A DNA stretch of 64,000 bases from Actinokineospora bangkokensis (GCF_001940455.1 NZ_MKQR01000007.1:333378-397377); one strand, 5' to 3'. Shown: positions 34,303 through 42,821, counted from the stretch's first letter. Numbers and translations: made by a program. Notes: generated by a model not told the origin, from the sequence alone.

Positions 34303-35448
34303 CTACCCGCCGACCCGGCGGCCCGGCGAGCGCGTCCCCCGGACGGCCGAGCCGCCCGGCAGCCGCACCTCGACGCGCAGGCCGCCCGCGCGCAGCGGCG
34401 CGAGGTCCAGGGTCCCGTCGTGGGCGCGCACGATGCTGTGCACGATCGCGAGGCCGAGCCCGACGCCCGCGTGCTCGTCCGACCGGGTGCGCTCGGTCCC
34501 GCGGCGGAAGGGCTCGACCAGGGTCGGCACCAGGTCGGCGGGCAGCACCGGCCCGGTGTTCTCGACGGCGAGCACGGTGGTGGCGCCCTCGGTGCCGGTG
34601 CGGACCGCCGCGCGGCCACCCGCAGGCAGGTTGTGCACGACGGAGTTCTGCACGAGGTTCACGACCACCTGCGTGAGCAGGTCCGCCGAACCGGAGGTGG
34701 GGGCGGGGCTCGCGGTGACGGTCAAGCCGACTCCGCGCTGCTCTGCGAGAGGAAGCAGGGTCTCCACCGCGTCCTCCGCGAGCAGCGACAGGTCCACCGG
34801 CCCGCGGGCGAACGCTCCCCGGTCGCCCCGGCTGAGCAGCAGCAGCGACTCGGTGAGGTGGATGGCGCGCTCGTTGACCGCGTGCAGGCGCGCCACGAGT
34901 TCGCGGGGGTCGTGGTCGGGGTCGGTGCGGGCGACGTCGAGCAGCGTGCGGGAGATGGCCAGCGGGGTGCGCAGCTCGTGCGAGGCGTTGGCGGCGAAGC
35001 GCTGCTGCTCGGCGGCGTTGGCCTCCAGCTGGGCGAGCATCGAGTCGAACGCGTCGGCCAGCTCGCGGAACTCGTCGGCGCGGCCCGCCAACCGGATCCG
35101 GTGCGCCAGCGACCCGCCCGCGGCCACCCGGGTGGCGTGGGTGATGCGGGTCAGCGGCGCGAGCATCCTGCCCGCCAGGAACCACCCGCCGAGCAGGCCG
35201 AACCCCAGCAGGAGCAGCAGCACGACCGCGGCCCGGGGCGCGAAGGCGGCCAGCAGGTCGGCCCGGTCCGGGATGAACAGCCCCGGCTGCCCCGGCGGGC
35301 CCAGCGGGTAGCTGACGATCACCTCAGGCACGTAGCGCAGCAGGAACACCCACACCGTCGCCATGAGCAGCGCCCCGGCGACCACGACGAACCCGGCGTA
35401 GCTCAGCGCGAGCCGCAGGCGCGCGCTCATCCCGGGCGCCCTGGTCAT
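34303..35448 (-). CDS. Two-component sensor histidine kinase
   Basis: A 381-residue membrane kinase. Two membrane segments (about 13-33 and 72-92) frame a short extracytoplasmic loop; a HAMP linker (RMLAPLTRITHATRVAAGG) leads to the HisKA dimerisation helix with the phospho-acceptor in FAANASHELRTPL. The ATPase has the N box LTQVVVNLVQNSVVH and G box GVGLGLAIVHSIVRAHDG. Its ATG overlaps the response regulator stop (ATGA), so they are a pair. The sensed signal is unknown; the adjacent VanZ gene may hint at an envelope or glycopeptide link. Confidence 0.9.
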   Translation of the reverse strand: MTRAPGMSARLRLALSYAGFVVVAGALLMATVWVFLLRYVPEVIVSYPLGPPGQPGLFIPDRADLLAAFAPRAAVVLLLLLGFGLLGGWFLAGRMLAPLTRITHATRVAAGGSLAHRIRLAGRADEFRELADAFDSMLAQLEANAAEQQRFAANASHELRTPLAISRTLLDVARTDPDHDPRELVARLHAVNERAIHLTESLLLLSRGDRGAFARGPVDLSLLAEDAVETLLPLAEQRGVGLTVTASPAPTSGSADLLTQVVVNLVQNSVVHNLPAGGRAAVRTGTEGATTVLAVENTGPVLPADLVPTLVEPFRRGTERTRSDEHAGVGLGLAIVHSIVRAHDGTLDLAPLRAGGLRVEVRLPGGSAVRGTRSPGRRVGG

Positions 35449-36122
35449 CGACCCGCTCGCTCACCGGTGTCGATGCGGTAGCCCACCCCCGGCACGGTCG
35501 CGATCACCCACGGTTCGCCCAGGCGCTTGCGCAGCGCGGACACGGTGATCCGCACGGCGTTGGTGAACGGGTCGGCGTTGCCGTCCCAGGCCCGCTCCAG
35601 CAGGTCCTCGGCGCTGACCACCCCGCCCTCGGCGGCGAGCAGCACCTCCAGCACCGCGAACTGCTTGCGGGTGAGCGCGACGTAGCGCCCGTCGCGGAAC
35701 ACCTCCCGGCGGAACGGGTCGAGCCGCAGCCCCGCCAGCTCGCGCACCGGTGGCCGGGCGTGCCCGCGCCTGCGGTCGAGCGCCCGCAGCCGCAGCACCA
35801 GCTCGCGCAGCACGAACGGCTTGGTCAGGTAGTCGTCGGCGCCCAGCTCGAACCCGGAGGCCTTGTCGTCGATGCGGTCGGCGGCGGTGAGCATGATGAT
35901 CGGGGTGCCGCTGCCGGAGGCCACGATGTGCCGGGCCACCTCGTCGCCGGAGGGGCCGGGGACGTCGCGGTCGAGCACGGCGATGTCGTAGGTGTTGACC
36001 GCCAGCAGCTCCAGCGCGGTGCCGCCGTCGGCCGCGATGTCGGCGGCGATCGCCGCCAGCCGCAGGCCGTCCCGGATGGCCTCGGCCAGGTACGGCTCGT
36101 CCTCCACGATCAGCACGCGCAT
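35445..36122 (-). CDS. OmpR/PhoB-type response regulator
   Basis: A 225-residue regulator. The receiver domain has the acidic pair in VEDEPYLAEA, phospho-acceptor D51 in VLDRDVPG, the switch threonine in IIMLTAADR and lysine in DDYLTKPF. The C-terminal winged helix reads LTRKQFAVLEVLLAAEGGVVSAEDLLERAWDGNADPFTNAVRITVSALRKRL, then a TVPGVGYRID ending. It precedes and overlaps the kinase gene and lies nine bases after the VanZ gene, so all three likely form one transcript. Confidence 0.92.
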   Translation of the reverse strand: MRVLIVEDEPYLAEAIRDGLRLAAIAADIAADGGTALELLAVNTYDIAVLDRDVPGPSGDEVARHIVASGSGTPIIMLTAADRIDDKASGFELGADDYLTKPFVLRELVLRLRALDRRRGHARPPVRELAGLRLDPFRREVFRDGRYVALTRKQFAVLEVLLAAEGGVVSAEDLLERAWDGNADPFTNAVRITVSALRKRLGEPWVIATVPGVGYRIDTGERAGR

Positions 36123-36131
36123 GAGCTGAGC

Positions 36132-36815
36132 CTAGGAGCCGTGCGCGGCGGTGGCGGCGCGGTCACCGTCGTGGCGCGCGTCCCGCCGCCACCAGCGGCG
36201 CGAAGCGAGCGCCGCCAGGGCGGCGCCCGCGGCGTTGAGCAGCACGTCGTCCACCGACGACACCCGGTCGAGGCGGAAGGCGAACTGCGCCACCTCCACC
36301 AGCGCCGAGCACACCGCCCCGAGCGCCAGGACCCGCGGCAGCGACGCCAGGGCGGCGAAGCGCACCGGGGCGAAGAACCCCAGCGCGGCGAACACCAGCA
36401 GGTTGCCCGCGATCCCGAGCGCCCCCATCGTGGCGAGGTCGCGCAGCGGCACCAGGCTCACCCGACCGGGGACGACCCCGGCGCCCGATCCCGGCATCAG
36501 CGTCAGCCACACCCACGGCACCGTCCCGTAGACCAGGCCCACCTCGGCCAGCGACCTGCGCCACGCCCACCCGGCCCCGCCCGCCCGCCGGGCGCGCGCC
36601 AGCGCCCACGCCACCAGGACGGCCAGCGGGACCCCGGCCAGCATCGCCAGCAGGACGCCGTTCACCGTGTCCAGGCAGCCGTGCCACCGCCCCGCCACGC
36701 AGGCCGGGGCGGCCATCAGCAGCGGTCGCCGCAGGAGGAACACCCCGGCGGCGACCAGGACGAGCGCGCAGCAGGCGAGGACGACAGGCGAGCGGCGGGA
36801 CGGGCTGTGGTTCAC
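36132..36815 (-). CDS. VanZ-family membrane protein
   Basis: A 227-residue membrane protein with about five hydrophobic segments and the VanZ pattern: VPLRDLATMGALGIAGNLLVFAALGFFAPVRF with the NLLxFxPLG-like helix, then VEVAQFAFRLDRVSSVDDVLLNAAGAALA. VanZ homologues lower teicoplanin binding in some bacteria, but most chromosomal ones are of unknown role. GTG at 36815 gives a short cytoplasmic lead. It is the first gene of the probable VanZ-response regulator-kinase operon. Confidence 0.85.
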   Translation of the reverse strand: MNHSPSRRSPVVLACCALVLVAAGVFLLRRPLLMAAPACVAGRWHGCLDTVNGVLLAMLAGVPLAVLVAWALARARRAGGAGWAWRRSLAEVGLVYGTVPWVWLTLMPGSGAGVVPGRVSLVPLRDLATMGALGIAGNLLVFAALGFFAPVRFAALASLPRVLALGAVCSALVEVAQFAFRLDRVSSVDDVLLNAAGAALAALASRRWWRRDARHDGDRAATAAHGS

Positions 36816-36882
36816 GCCCCCAGTGAAGGCGACGCGGGGTTGCCGGGGCGTACGCGGTTGCGCATACGCCTGCGATACGCGG

Positions 36883-37266
36883 TCAGGCCGGGTCGACGAG
36901 CACGCGCTGGAGGGCGTCCTCCACGCTGGTCGTGGCGGGCAGGGCCGTGCTGAGCACACCGGTGAGGTCGAGCGCCCGGCGCACGGCCTGGTCCTCGTCC
37001 ATGCACAGCACCAGCTCCACCCCGCGCAGGCTGCAATTGGCGCTCAGCAGCATCAGCGCCGAGATCCCCACCGAGGACAGGAAGCCGACCTGGCGCAGGT
37101 CCACGATGAGCAACCCCGCCCCGGCCCGCACCGCGGCCACGGCGGCCCGCTCCCACTTCGTCTGCACCCCGTCGGCCGTGCTGAGGTCGACGTCCTCGGT
37201 GGTGGTCACCACCACCGCCCGTCCCCCCGCCACCAGCTCGAAGGCGTTCTCCCGCGCCTCGTCCAT
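36883..37266 (-). CDS. STAS-domain protein (anti-anti-sigma factor-like)
   Basis: A 127-residue single STAS domain. The pattern VVVTTTEDVDLSTADGVQTKWERA, LLIVDLRQVGFLSSVGISALMLL and LRGVELVLCMDEDQAVRRALDLTGV fits SpoIIAA/RsbV-like antagonists, with S64/S65 in FLSSVGIS at the phosphorylation site. Such proteins release a sigma factor from an anti-sigma kinase. No sigma or kinase gene is next to it, so its partner is elsewhere. ATG at 37266. Confidence 0.85.
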   Translation of the reverse strand: MDEARENAFELVAGGRAVVVTTTEDVDLSTADGVQTKWERAAVAAVRAGAGLLIVDLRQVGFLSSVGISALMLLSANCSLRGVELVLCMDEDQAVRRALDLTGVLSTALPATTSVEDALQRVLVDPA

Positions 37267-37328
37267 GCCGCCAGTCAACCACCGGTCGGCCCGTCCCACC
37301 GGACGGCCCGTCCCACCGACGAGGGAGG

Positions 37329-38348
37329 TCAGCCCTCGACGTCCACCAGGACCTTGCCGACGGTGCCCGCCTCCACCGCGCGGTGGGCGTCGGCGGTGCG
37401 GGCGAGGGGGAAGCGGACCAGGGGCAGCCCGTGCTCCTCCCCGACCGGCAGCGCCCCGTCCCGCACGGCGGCGGCGACGTCCTCGGCGCCCGCGGTCAGG
37501 GCGGCCTGGCCGACGGTGTAGAGGACGAGGAACTGGAAGCGGGTGTTGAGCATCATGTTCTGGCGCACGTCCAGGCCCACGGGCTTGTCGCCGTCGTTGG
37601 CGTAGGTCGAGATGGTGCCCCGGGTGCGCAGGACGGACAGGTCCAGGGCGAGGTTGGCGCCCAACGCGACCTCCGCGATGAGGTCGACCCCGTCCGGGGC
37701 CAGCTCGCGGATGCGCGCCGCGGGGTCGCCCTCGCGGTAGTTCACGACGTGGTGCGCGCCCGCGGCCGTGGCCAGGCGGGCCTTGTCCGGGCCGCTGATC
37801 GTGCTGATCACCGTGGCCCCCGCCCACCGCGCGAGCTGGATGACGGCGTGGCCCACGGCCCCCGCCCCGCCCGCGGCCAGCACGACCTTCCCGGCCAGCG
37901 CCCCCGGTGCCAGCCGCGTCGGCCCGTCCTCGGCCACCGTCAGCGCCCGGTGCGCGGTCACCGCGGGCACGCCCAGCGAGGCGCCCAGGTCGAACCCGGC
38001 GCCCTCGGGCAGCGGCACGGCCAGCTCTCCCGGGACCACCAGGAACTCCGCGGCGGTGCCGAACGGGCGCCCCACGGTCGCCATGAACAGCCACACCCGC
38101 TGGCCCACCCGACCCGGGTCGACGCCATCCCCGACCGCGTCGACGACGCCCGCGCCGTCGAGGTGCGGGGTGACCTCGGGGAACTGCTTGGGGTTGGTGG
38201 CGCCCGCCCGCGTCTTCCAGTCGGTCGGGTTCACCCCCGACACCACCACCCGCACCCGGACCTCGCCGGGGCCGGGCTCGGGCAGGTCGCGCTCGACCAG
38301 CTCCAGCACCTCGGGTCCGCCGTTGTCCCGGTAGATGACCGCCTTCAT
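37329..38348 (-). CDS. NADPH:quinone oxidoreductase (MDR superfamily)
   Basis: A 339-residue medium-chain dehydrogenase/reductase of the zeta-crystallin/Qor type without structural zinc. It shows MKAVIYRDNGGPEVLELVE at the start, VVVSGVNPTDWKTRAG, HLDGAGVVDAVGDGVD, and the Rossmann motif AAGGAGAVGHAVIQLARWAGATV. The final HRAVEAGTVGKVLVDVEG is typical. It reduces quinones or enals. ATG at 38348 is chosen as the family start; a strong terminator just upstream separates it from what lies to the right. Confidence 0.9.
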   Translation of the reverse strand: MKAVIYRDNGGPEVLELVERDLPEPGPGEVRVRVVVSGVNPTDWKTRAGATNPKQFPEVTPHLDGAGVVDAVGDGVDPGRVGQRVWLFMATVGRPFGTAAEFLVVPGELAVPLPEGAGFDLGASLGVPAVTAHRALTVAEDGPTRLAPGALAGKVVLAAGGAGAVGHAVIQLARWAGATVISTISGPDKARLATAAGAHHVVNYREGDPAARIRELAPDGVDLIAEVALGANLALDLSVLRTRGTISTYANDGDKPVGLDVRQNMMLNTRFQFLVLYTVGQAALTAGAEDVAAAVRDGALPVGEEHGLPLVRFPLARTADAHRAVEAGTVGKVLVDVEG

Positions 38349-38430
38349 GGGGGTCCGCCTCCTGTCCGCTCGGGTGCACCTCTCCGGGCCAACACGACCC
38401 GCACCCGGTTTATTCGGCCCCCGCACGCGC

Positions 38431-38466
38431 CGAGGCCCCCGGAGCGGGGGTGCTCCGGGGGCCTCG
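38431..38466 (-). terminator. Strong hairpin terminator
   Basis: Perfect 15-bp inverted repeat CGAGGCCCCCGGAGC and complement, 6-base loop GGGGGT. It is upstream of the leftward oxidoreductase gene and 18 bases beyond the stop of a 15-codon leftward frame, so it terminates a separate short transcript there. It is the strongest hairpin in the window. Confidence 0.8.
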
Positions 38467-38484
38467 GGTGGTCGTCATCGGGGG

Positions 38485-38532
38485 TTAGTCGTAACCGCGG
38501 ATGATGTGGTCGGGGTCGATGGCGTCTTCCAC
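38485..38532 (-). CDS. Possible 15-residue peptide gene
   Basis: A very short frame, MEDAIDPDHIIRGYD then TAA, translated leftward from a GTG at 38532. It is preceded by GAGAGGGGGG five bases before the start, a strong ribosome-binding site, and followed after 18 bases by the strongest terminator of the window. This layout supports a small independent transcript. The peptide is acidic and has no signal sequence; I do not recognise it. It could be a leader, a RiPP-like precursor core without visible modification genes, or chance. Confidence 0.4.
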   Translation of the reverse strand: MEDAIDPDHIIRGYD

Positions 38533-38859
38533 CGGTGCCCCCCTCTCAACGAAAGGGCCGGACAGGCGAGGGCCTGCGGGGCGCGAGTGCGAGGTCGGGC
38601 GGCGCGGGTACATGGGCTGCGGCGGCCTGTGGGCCGTCGCGGTGCCGCGGCCGCCGGGGCGGCCTGCTCTCCGGGGGACGGGTGGCCTCGTCCCGCTCGG
38701 ATGTCCCGTTCGCTCGATCCGATCATGGTGGACCCGGTCGTGGTGTCCGCCACGACAAGTTGTACCGCAAACGGCGGCTGATCGCGAGCTGAACTGCACG
38801 TTGCGGCAACCGGGTAACATCATGGATCTGGAAACACATCGTCACGGAATGGGCTGTCG
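38533..38859. other. Intergenic region with possible promoters
   Basis: About 330 bases between the tiny frame and the rightward TetR gene. It should hold both promoters. Small dyads GTTGCGGCAAC (38800-38810) and ACAAGTTGT (38755-38763) lie within 110 bases of the TetR start and could be operators, but they are too short to claim. Confidence 0.4.
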
Positions 38860-39468
38860 ATGATCAGGTTGTCCCGCGCGGAGCAGCAGCGGCAGACCCG
38901 CGAACGCCTGCTCGCGGCCGGTGCGGCGGTGTTCGCCCGGCGCGGGTTCCTCGCCGCCACGGTCGAGGAGGTCGTGGCCGAGGCCGGGTACACGCGGGGC
39001 GCGCTCTACAAGCACTTCGGCGGCAAGGAGGGCCTGTGGCAGGCGATCTCCGACGCCCAGGTCGAGCACCACCTGCGCCACCTCGCGGACCGGCTGGACC
39101 AGGTCGAAGACCGGGCGGGGTTGATCGCGGCGCTGGTCCCCGTCGGCCCCGCGTTCGGGGCGGACGAACCGCGGTGGGGGGTGGCCGCGCACGAGTTCGC
39201 CACGTGGGTCGCAGGTCACCCTGAGCTGTCGGTCACCGTCCTGTCCGCCCAGCGGGAGCGCGAGCGGCGGATCGAGGCGGCGGTGGCCCGCGCCTGCGCG
39301 CGGCTGGGCGTGCGCGCCGCGATGCCGCTGGCGCAGGTCGTGGTCGTCATCGGCGCGCTCGGCGGCAGCCTCGCCCTGCGCCGGGCGGTCGACCCGGGCA
39401 CCGACGTGCACGCCATCGCCGCGGGCACGGTCGCGGCCCTGTTCCCCGAGCCGAAGGGGGCCGCATGA
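38860..39468 (+). CDS. TetR-family transcriptional regulator
   Basis: A 202-residue repressor. The N-terminal HTH reads RERLLAAGAAVFARRGFLAATVEEVVAEAGYTRGALYKHFGGKEGLWQAI, a clear TetR_N domain. The C-terminal helical ligand domain (WGVAAHEFATWVAGHPEL, AQRERERRIEAAVARAC) is not specific enough to predict a ligand. No divergent partner exists within 300 bases except the tiny reverse frame. A small membrane protein gene follows by 49 bases and may be co-transcribed. Confidence 0.9.
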   Translation: MIRLSRAEQQRQTRERLLAAGAAVFARRGFLAATVEEVVAEAGYTRGALYKHFGGKEGLWQAISDAQVEHHLRHLADRLDQVEDRAGLIAALVPVGPAFGADEPRWGVAAHEFATWVAGHPELSVTVLSAQRERERRIEAAVARACARLGVRAAMPLAQVVVVIGALGGSLALRRAVDPGTDVHAIAAGTVAALFPEPKGAA

Positions 39469-39517
39469 CCACCCGAGCGGCGCGCGACAGCGAGCCCGCG
39501 ACCGGGAGCGCCGCCCC

Positions 39518-39757
39518 ATGACCGCCCTCGCCGCACCCCTGATCGTCCTGACCCTGTTCGCGACGGTGCTCGCGGGCCTGCCCTGGCTCGCCTCCCGCGT
39601 CCGCCGCCGCGGTGTGGGCAGCGAGGTGCTGGGCCCGTTCGAGGAGATGTGGCACCCCGCCGCCGTCCGCACCCGGGTCGAGGTCCAGGCCCAGGAGGAG
39701 CGGCCCGCCCCCACACCGAACCCCGGCGACCCGCCGCTCCTGCCGTGGGAGCTGTGA
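39518..39757 (+). CDS. Small single-pass membrane protein
   Basis: A 79-residue protein: one N-terminal membrane helix (APLIVLTLFATVLAGLPWLA), a basic stop-transfer cluster RVRRR, then a soluble tail with GPFEEMWHPAAVRTRVEVQAQEERPAP and a proline-rich end. The GPFEEMWHPAA motif is conserved among small actinobacterial proteins of unknown function. It ends 9 bases before the convergent DUF72 gene. Confidence 0.7.
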   Translation: MTALAAPLIVLTLFATVLAGLPWLASRVRRRGVGSEVLGPFEEMWHPAAVRTRVEVQAQEERPAPTPNPGDPPLLPWEL

Positions 39758-39766
39758 CCGACCAGG

Positions 39767-40618
39767 TCAGAACAGGGTGGCGGGCTCGACCGGGTCCGGT
39801 TCGGGCAGCGGGGTCAGGTCGGGGACGAGCGCCCGGACGTCCTCGTGGAACCGGCGGGCCAGGGCGGGGGCGTCGTCGTTGTCGGGGGTGTGCAGGAAGA
39901 CCGTGGGGGAGCGGCCCTCGCGCAGCCACCCCGCCACCACCTCGACCCACGGCCGCCACCCCGCGACCGTCTCCTCCGCCGTCTCCCCGCCCAGGTAGCG
40001 CACGACCGGGTGGTCGGTGAGCGCCCGGGTGCGGCGGGGCAGGCGGGGCTTGCGCTCCCAGGCCTCCTGGGCGGCGGCGGTGGTCGGCGGGCGCTGGAAG
40101 AAGACCGTGGTGTCGAACGGCACCCACTCGGCGTCGGCGCCCGCGAGCGCCCTCTCCAGCAGCGAGGTCGAGCGCGGGTCGGTGAAGAAGCCGGGGTGGC
40201 GCACCTCCACGGCCCGCCGCAGGCCCGCGGGGAGCCTGCGCAGGAAGCGGGCGAGGGCGTCGACCTCGCCCGCGCCGAACGAGCCCGGCAGCTGGGTCCA
40301 CAGCACCGCCCGGTCGCCGAGGGGCTCGACGGCGTCGAGGAACGCCCGCATCTCGGCCTCCACCCCGACCAACCGGCGCTCGTGGGTGACGGTCTTGGGC
40401 ACCTTGACCACGAACCGGAAGTCGGGGCCGGTCTGCTCGGCCCAGGACTCGACGGTCGTGCGGGCGGGCGTGGCGTAGAAGGTGGTGTTGCCCTCCACCG
40501 CGTTGCACCAGCCCGCGTAGGCCCGCAGCCGCTCCTTCGCGGGCACCGACTGCGCCACGAACCGCCCCGCCCACGCCTTGTGGGTCCACATCGCGCAGCC
40601 GACGTGCAGCCGTGCCAC
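39767..40618 (-). CDS. DUF72 (YecE-like) TIM-barrel protein
   Basis: A 283-residue DUF72 protein. It starts LHVGCAMWTHKAWAGRF, with the family GTSGWxY-like strand replaced by GCAMW, and continues YAGWCNAVEGNTTFYATPA, the FYA/NSTFY motif, VKVPKTVTHERRL, and LWTQLPGSFGAGEVDALARFLRRLP. The VEVRHPGFF and FLHTPDNDDAPALARRFHED motifs are also typical. The family has no firm biochemical role, though iron-sulfur or nuclease functions have been suggested for some. Monocistronic. Confidence 0.88.
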   Translation of the reverse strand: MARLHVGCAMWTHKAWAGRFVAQSVPAKERLRAYAGWCNAVEGNTTFYATPARTTVESWAEQTGPDFRFVVKVPKTVTHERRLVGVEAEMRAFLDAVEPLGDRAVLWTQLPGSFGAGEVDALARFLRRLPAGLRRAVEVRHPGFFTDPRSTSLLERALAGADAEWVPFDTTVFFQRPPTTAAAQEAWERKPRLPRRTRALTDHPVVRYLGGETAEETVAGWRPWVEVVAGWLREGRSPTVFLHTPDNDDAPALARRFHEDVRALVPDLTPLPEPDPVEPATLF

Positions 40619-40731
40619 CCGGTTCGCTCCTCGTCGCTCGTGGTCCCCGCGCGTCCGCGGGGTCGCGCGACCATCCTCCCACCACCCGTTCGGGCGGCGG
40701 CACGGCCTGGGCGGGGGTGATCACTCCTAGG

Positions 40732-41259
40732 ATGGGCGGGGTGAGCGACGACAACCACCGGCGCCTGGTGCTGCTGCGCCACGGCCACGCCGAGTGGGCC
40801 GACGTGCCCGACCGCGACCGCCTCCTCACCGACCGGGGACGCGCCGCCGCGACGGGCGTGGGCCGGTGGCTCCAGAGCACCGGTGTCGCCCCGGACCTGG
40901 TGCTGTGCTCCCCCGCGGTGCGCACCCGCGAGACGTGGAAGCTCGTGGCGGCCCAGTTGGCCCGCCGCCCGCGCACTGTCTACGAGGACCGCGTGTACGA
41001 GGCCTCGCCCGGTGAGCTGATCGCCCTCCTCAACGAGCTGCCCGACGATGCCACCGCGGTCGCCGTCATCGGGCACAACCCCGGCCTGCACGGGCTCGCG
41101 CAGGTCCTCGCGGGCGACGCCGCGGACGACCTCGCGGCGCGGCTCCAGCGCGAGGGCTTCCCCGCCGCCGCGGCCGCCGTCCTGACCTTCGACGGCGGCT
41201 GGCCGGACCTCGAACCGGGTGTGGGCACGCTCGTGTCCCTGCGGCAGTCGGAGTCCTGA
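40732..41259 (+). CDS. SixA-like histidine phosphatase
   Basis: A 175-residue histidine-phosphatase superfamily protein. The catalytic RHG motif is in LVLLRHGHAEWAD, with the second histidine in AVIGHNPGLHGLAQ, and CSPAVRTRETWKL supplies the conserved arginine. Size and sequence match SixA-type phosphohistidine phosphatases. The start may be ATG 40732 or GTG 40741; neither has a convincing ribosome-binding site. No phosphorelay partner is adjacent. Confidence 0.88.
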   Translation: MGGVSDDNHRRLVLLRHGHAEWADVPDRDRLLTDRGRAAATGVGRWLQSTGVAPDLVLCSPAVRTRETWKLVAAQLARRPRTVYEDRVYEASPGELIALLNELPDDATAVAVIGHNPGLHGLAQVLAGDAADDLAARLQREGFPAAAAAVLTFDGGWPDLEPGVGTLVSLRQSES

Positions 41260-41279
41260 CCCGGTCCAGGTGACCGCGC

Positions 41280-42221
41280 TCAGGTGGTGGGCAGGACGAT
41301 GACCTTGCCCGCGAGGGTTCCCGCCGCCGCGCGGGCGTGGACGGTGACGAGCTCGTCCAGTCGGACCCGCTCGGTGACGGCGACGGTCAGCTCACCGCGG
41401 TCGACCCGGGCGGACAGCTCGGCCAGCTGGGCGGCGTCGCTGCGGACGAAGACGTCGATGCCGCGCACGCCGCGGGTGTCGTCGGAGGGCGCGGGCATCC
41501 ACACGGTCGTGTTGACCACGACCCCGCCGTCGCCGACCCGGGCCGCCAGGGCGGCGAACTGCTCCGGGGTGATGGGCGCCAGGTTCAGCAGGACGTCGAC
41601 CGGCGCGTCGAGCGCGGCCGCCACGTCGGCGGTGGCGTGGTCGATGACCTCGTCGGCGCCCTGGGCCCGGACCTGCTCGCGGCTGCGGGCGCTCGCCGTG
41701 GCGATGACGTGGGCACCCGTGGCCTTGGCCAGCTGCACGGCGTAGCCGCCCACGGCGCCGCCCGCGCCGTTGACCAGCACGCGCTGCCCGGCCCGCAGGC
41801 CGGCGTGGTCGAACAGGGCCTGCCGGGCGGTGAGCCCCACCAGCGGCAGCGCCGCCGCGTCCGCCAGGGGGATGCTGGTGGGCGCCGGTGCCAGGTCCGC
41901 GGCGGCGACCAGCACGTGCTCGGCCGCGGCGCCGTCGTCGCCGAACGGCAGGAAGCCGATCACCGGGTCGCCCACCCCCAGCCCGGTCACCCCGTCGCCG
42001 AGGGCGTCGACGGTCCCGGCCACGTCCAGGCCCGGGGTGTGCGGGAGGTCCATCGGCATCGGGCCCTGCATGAGCCCCGCCCGGATGTTGCCGTCCACCC
42101 CGTTGAACGACGTCGCGGCGACCCGCACCCGCACCTGCCCGGCGCCGGGGGTGGGCACGTCGACGTCCTCCACCCGCAGCACCTCGGGGTCGCCGTACTC
42201 GTGGAAGCGCACTGCCTTCAT
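41280..42221 (-). CDS. NADP-dependent quinone oxidoreductase, MarR-controlled
   Basis: A 313-residue MDR oxidoreductase without the zinc site. It shows MKAVRFHEYGDPEVLRVEDV, SFNGVDGNIRAGLM, TPGLDVAGTVDALGDGV and the Rossmann motif VLVNGAGGAVGGYAVQLAKATGAHV, then a DVLLNLAPITPEQF stretch. Likely role: reduction of quinones or reactive enals. It is divergent from a MarR gene, and two 18-bp palindromes lie between the start codons, so it is very probably the target of that repressor and induced by an electrophile or oxidant. Confidence 0.9.
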   Translation of the reverse strand: MKAVRFHEYGDPEVLRVEDVDVPTPGAGQVRVRVAATSFNGVDGNIRAGLMQGPMPMDLPHTPGLDVAGTVDALGDGVTGLGVGDPVIGFLPFGDDGAAAEHVLVAAADLAPAPTSIPLADAAALPLVGLTARQALFDHAGLRAGQRVLVNGAGGAVGGYAVQLAKATGAHVIATASARSREQVRAQGADEVIDHATADVAAALDAPVDVLLNLAPITPEQFAALAARVGDGGVVVNTTVWMPAPSDDTRGVRGIDVFVRSDAAQLAELSARVDRGELTVAVTERVRLDELVTVHARAAAGTLAGKVIVLPTT

Positions 42222-42245
42222 GGCTGGTCCTCGTCTCCGTCTCGA

Positions 42246-42263
42246 TGCTTCGAATTCGAAGCA
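42246..42263. promoter_or_regulatory. MarR operator 1 (perfect palindrome)
   Basis: TGCTTCGAATTCGAAGCA, a perfect 18-bp palindrome in the 99-base gap between the oxidoreductase and MarR genes. It lies 24 bases upstream of the oxidoreductase start. Confidence 0.82.
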
Positions 42264-42281
42264 CTGGAGCGACCGTAGCAC

Positions 42282-42299
42282 TGCTTCAAATTCGAAGCA
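42282..42299. promoter_or_regulatory. MarR operator 2 (one-mismatch palindrome)
   Basis: TGCTTCAAATTCGAAGCA, identical to operator 1 except one base, 36 bp away centre to centre. It lies 21 bases before the MarR start. Two sites would let one repressor control both divergent promoters. Confidence 0.82.
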
Positions 42300-42320
42300 A
42301 CAGTCGGTACGCTCACCCCC

Positions 42321-42821
42321 ATGACCGGCCAGCGACCCCAGCTCGACCCCGCCCAGCTGCGGGCGTACTTCGCCCTCATGGAGGTCGCGGGCCTGCTGCG
42401 GCACGGCGTCGAGCAGCAGCTGCGCGAGGCGGGCGACCTCAGCTACGTGCAGTTCCACCTGCTCGCCCAGCTCGGCATCGACGCCCCCACCGGCAGCCGC
42501 CGCATGACCGACCTCGCCGACGGCGTCGTCTACAGCCGCAGCGGCCTGACCTACCAGGCGGGCCTGCTGGAGAAGGCGGGCCTGGTCGAGCGCGGCCCCT
42601 CCCCGGACGACGAGCGCAGCGTCATGGTCACCATCACCCCCGCGGGCCGCGACCGCCTCGCCCGCGTCCTCCCCGGCCACGTCGAGGTCCTGCGCGCCCT
42701 GTTCCTGGCCCCCCTCACCCCCACCGACGTCGACGCCCTCGCCGCCCTGCTCACCCCCGTGCGCGACCACATGCGCGCCACCACCCAGCCCTCCACCGCC
42801 CGCCGCCGCCGCAACACCTGA
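42321..42821 (+). CDS. MarR-family transcriptional regulator
   Basis: A 166-residue MarR repressor. The DNA-binding core reads LSYVQFHLLAQLGIDAPTGSRRMTDLADGVVYSRSGLTYQAGLLEKAGLVERGPSPDDERSVMVTITPAGRDRL, a standard winged helix. It contains no cysteine, so sensing by thiol oxidation is unlikely and ligand binding more probable. Divergent from the quinone oxidoreductase with two shared operators. Confidence 0.9.
   Translation: MTGQRPQLDPAQLRAYFALMEVAGLLRHGVEQQLREAGDLSYVQFHLLAQLGIDAPTGSRRMTDLADGVVYSRSGLTYQAGLLEKAGLVERGPSPDDERSVMVTITPAGRDRLARVLPGHVEVLRALFLAPLTPTDVDALAALLTPVRDHMRATTQPSTARRRRNT

Noticed and set aside
38485-38823. A longer, 112-codon leftward frame ending in the same 15 codons
   Set aside because: The upstream part is compositionally poor and its start has no ribosome-binding site; the short frame has a strong one.
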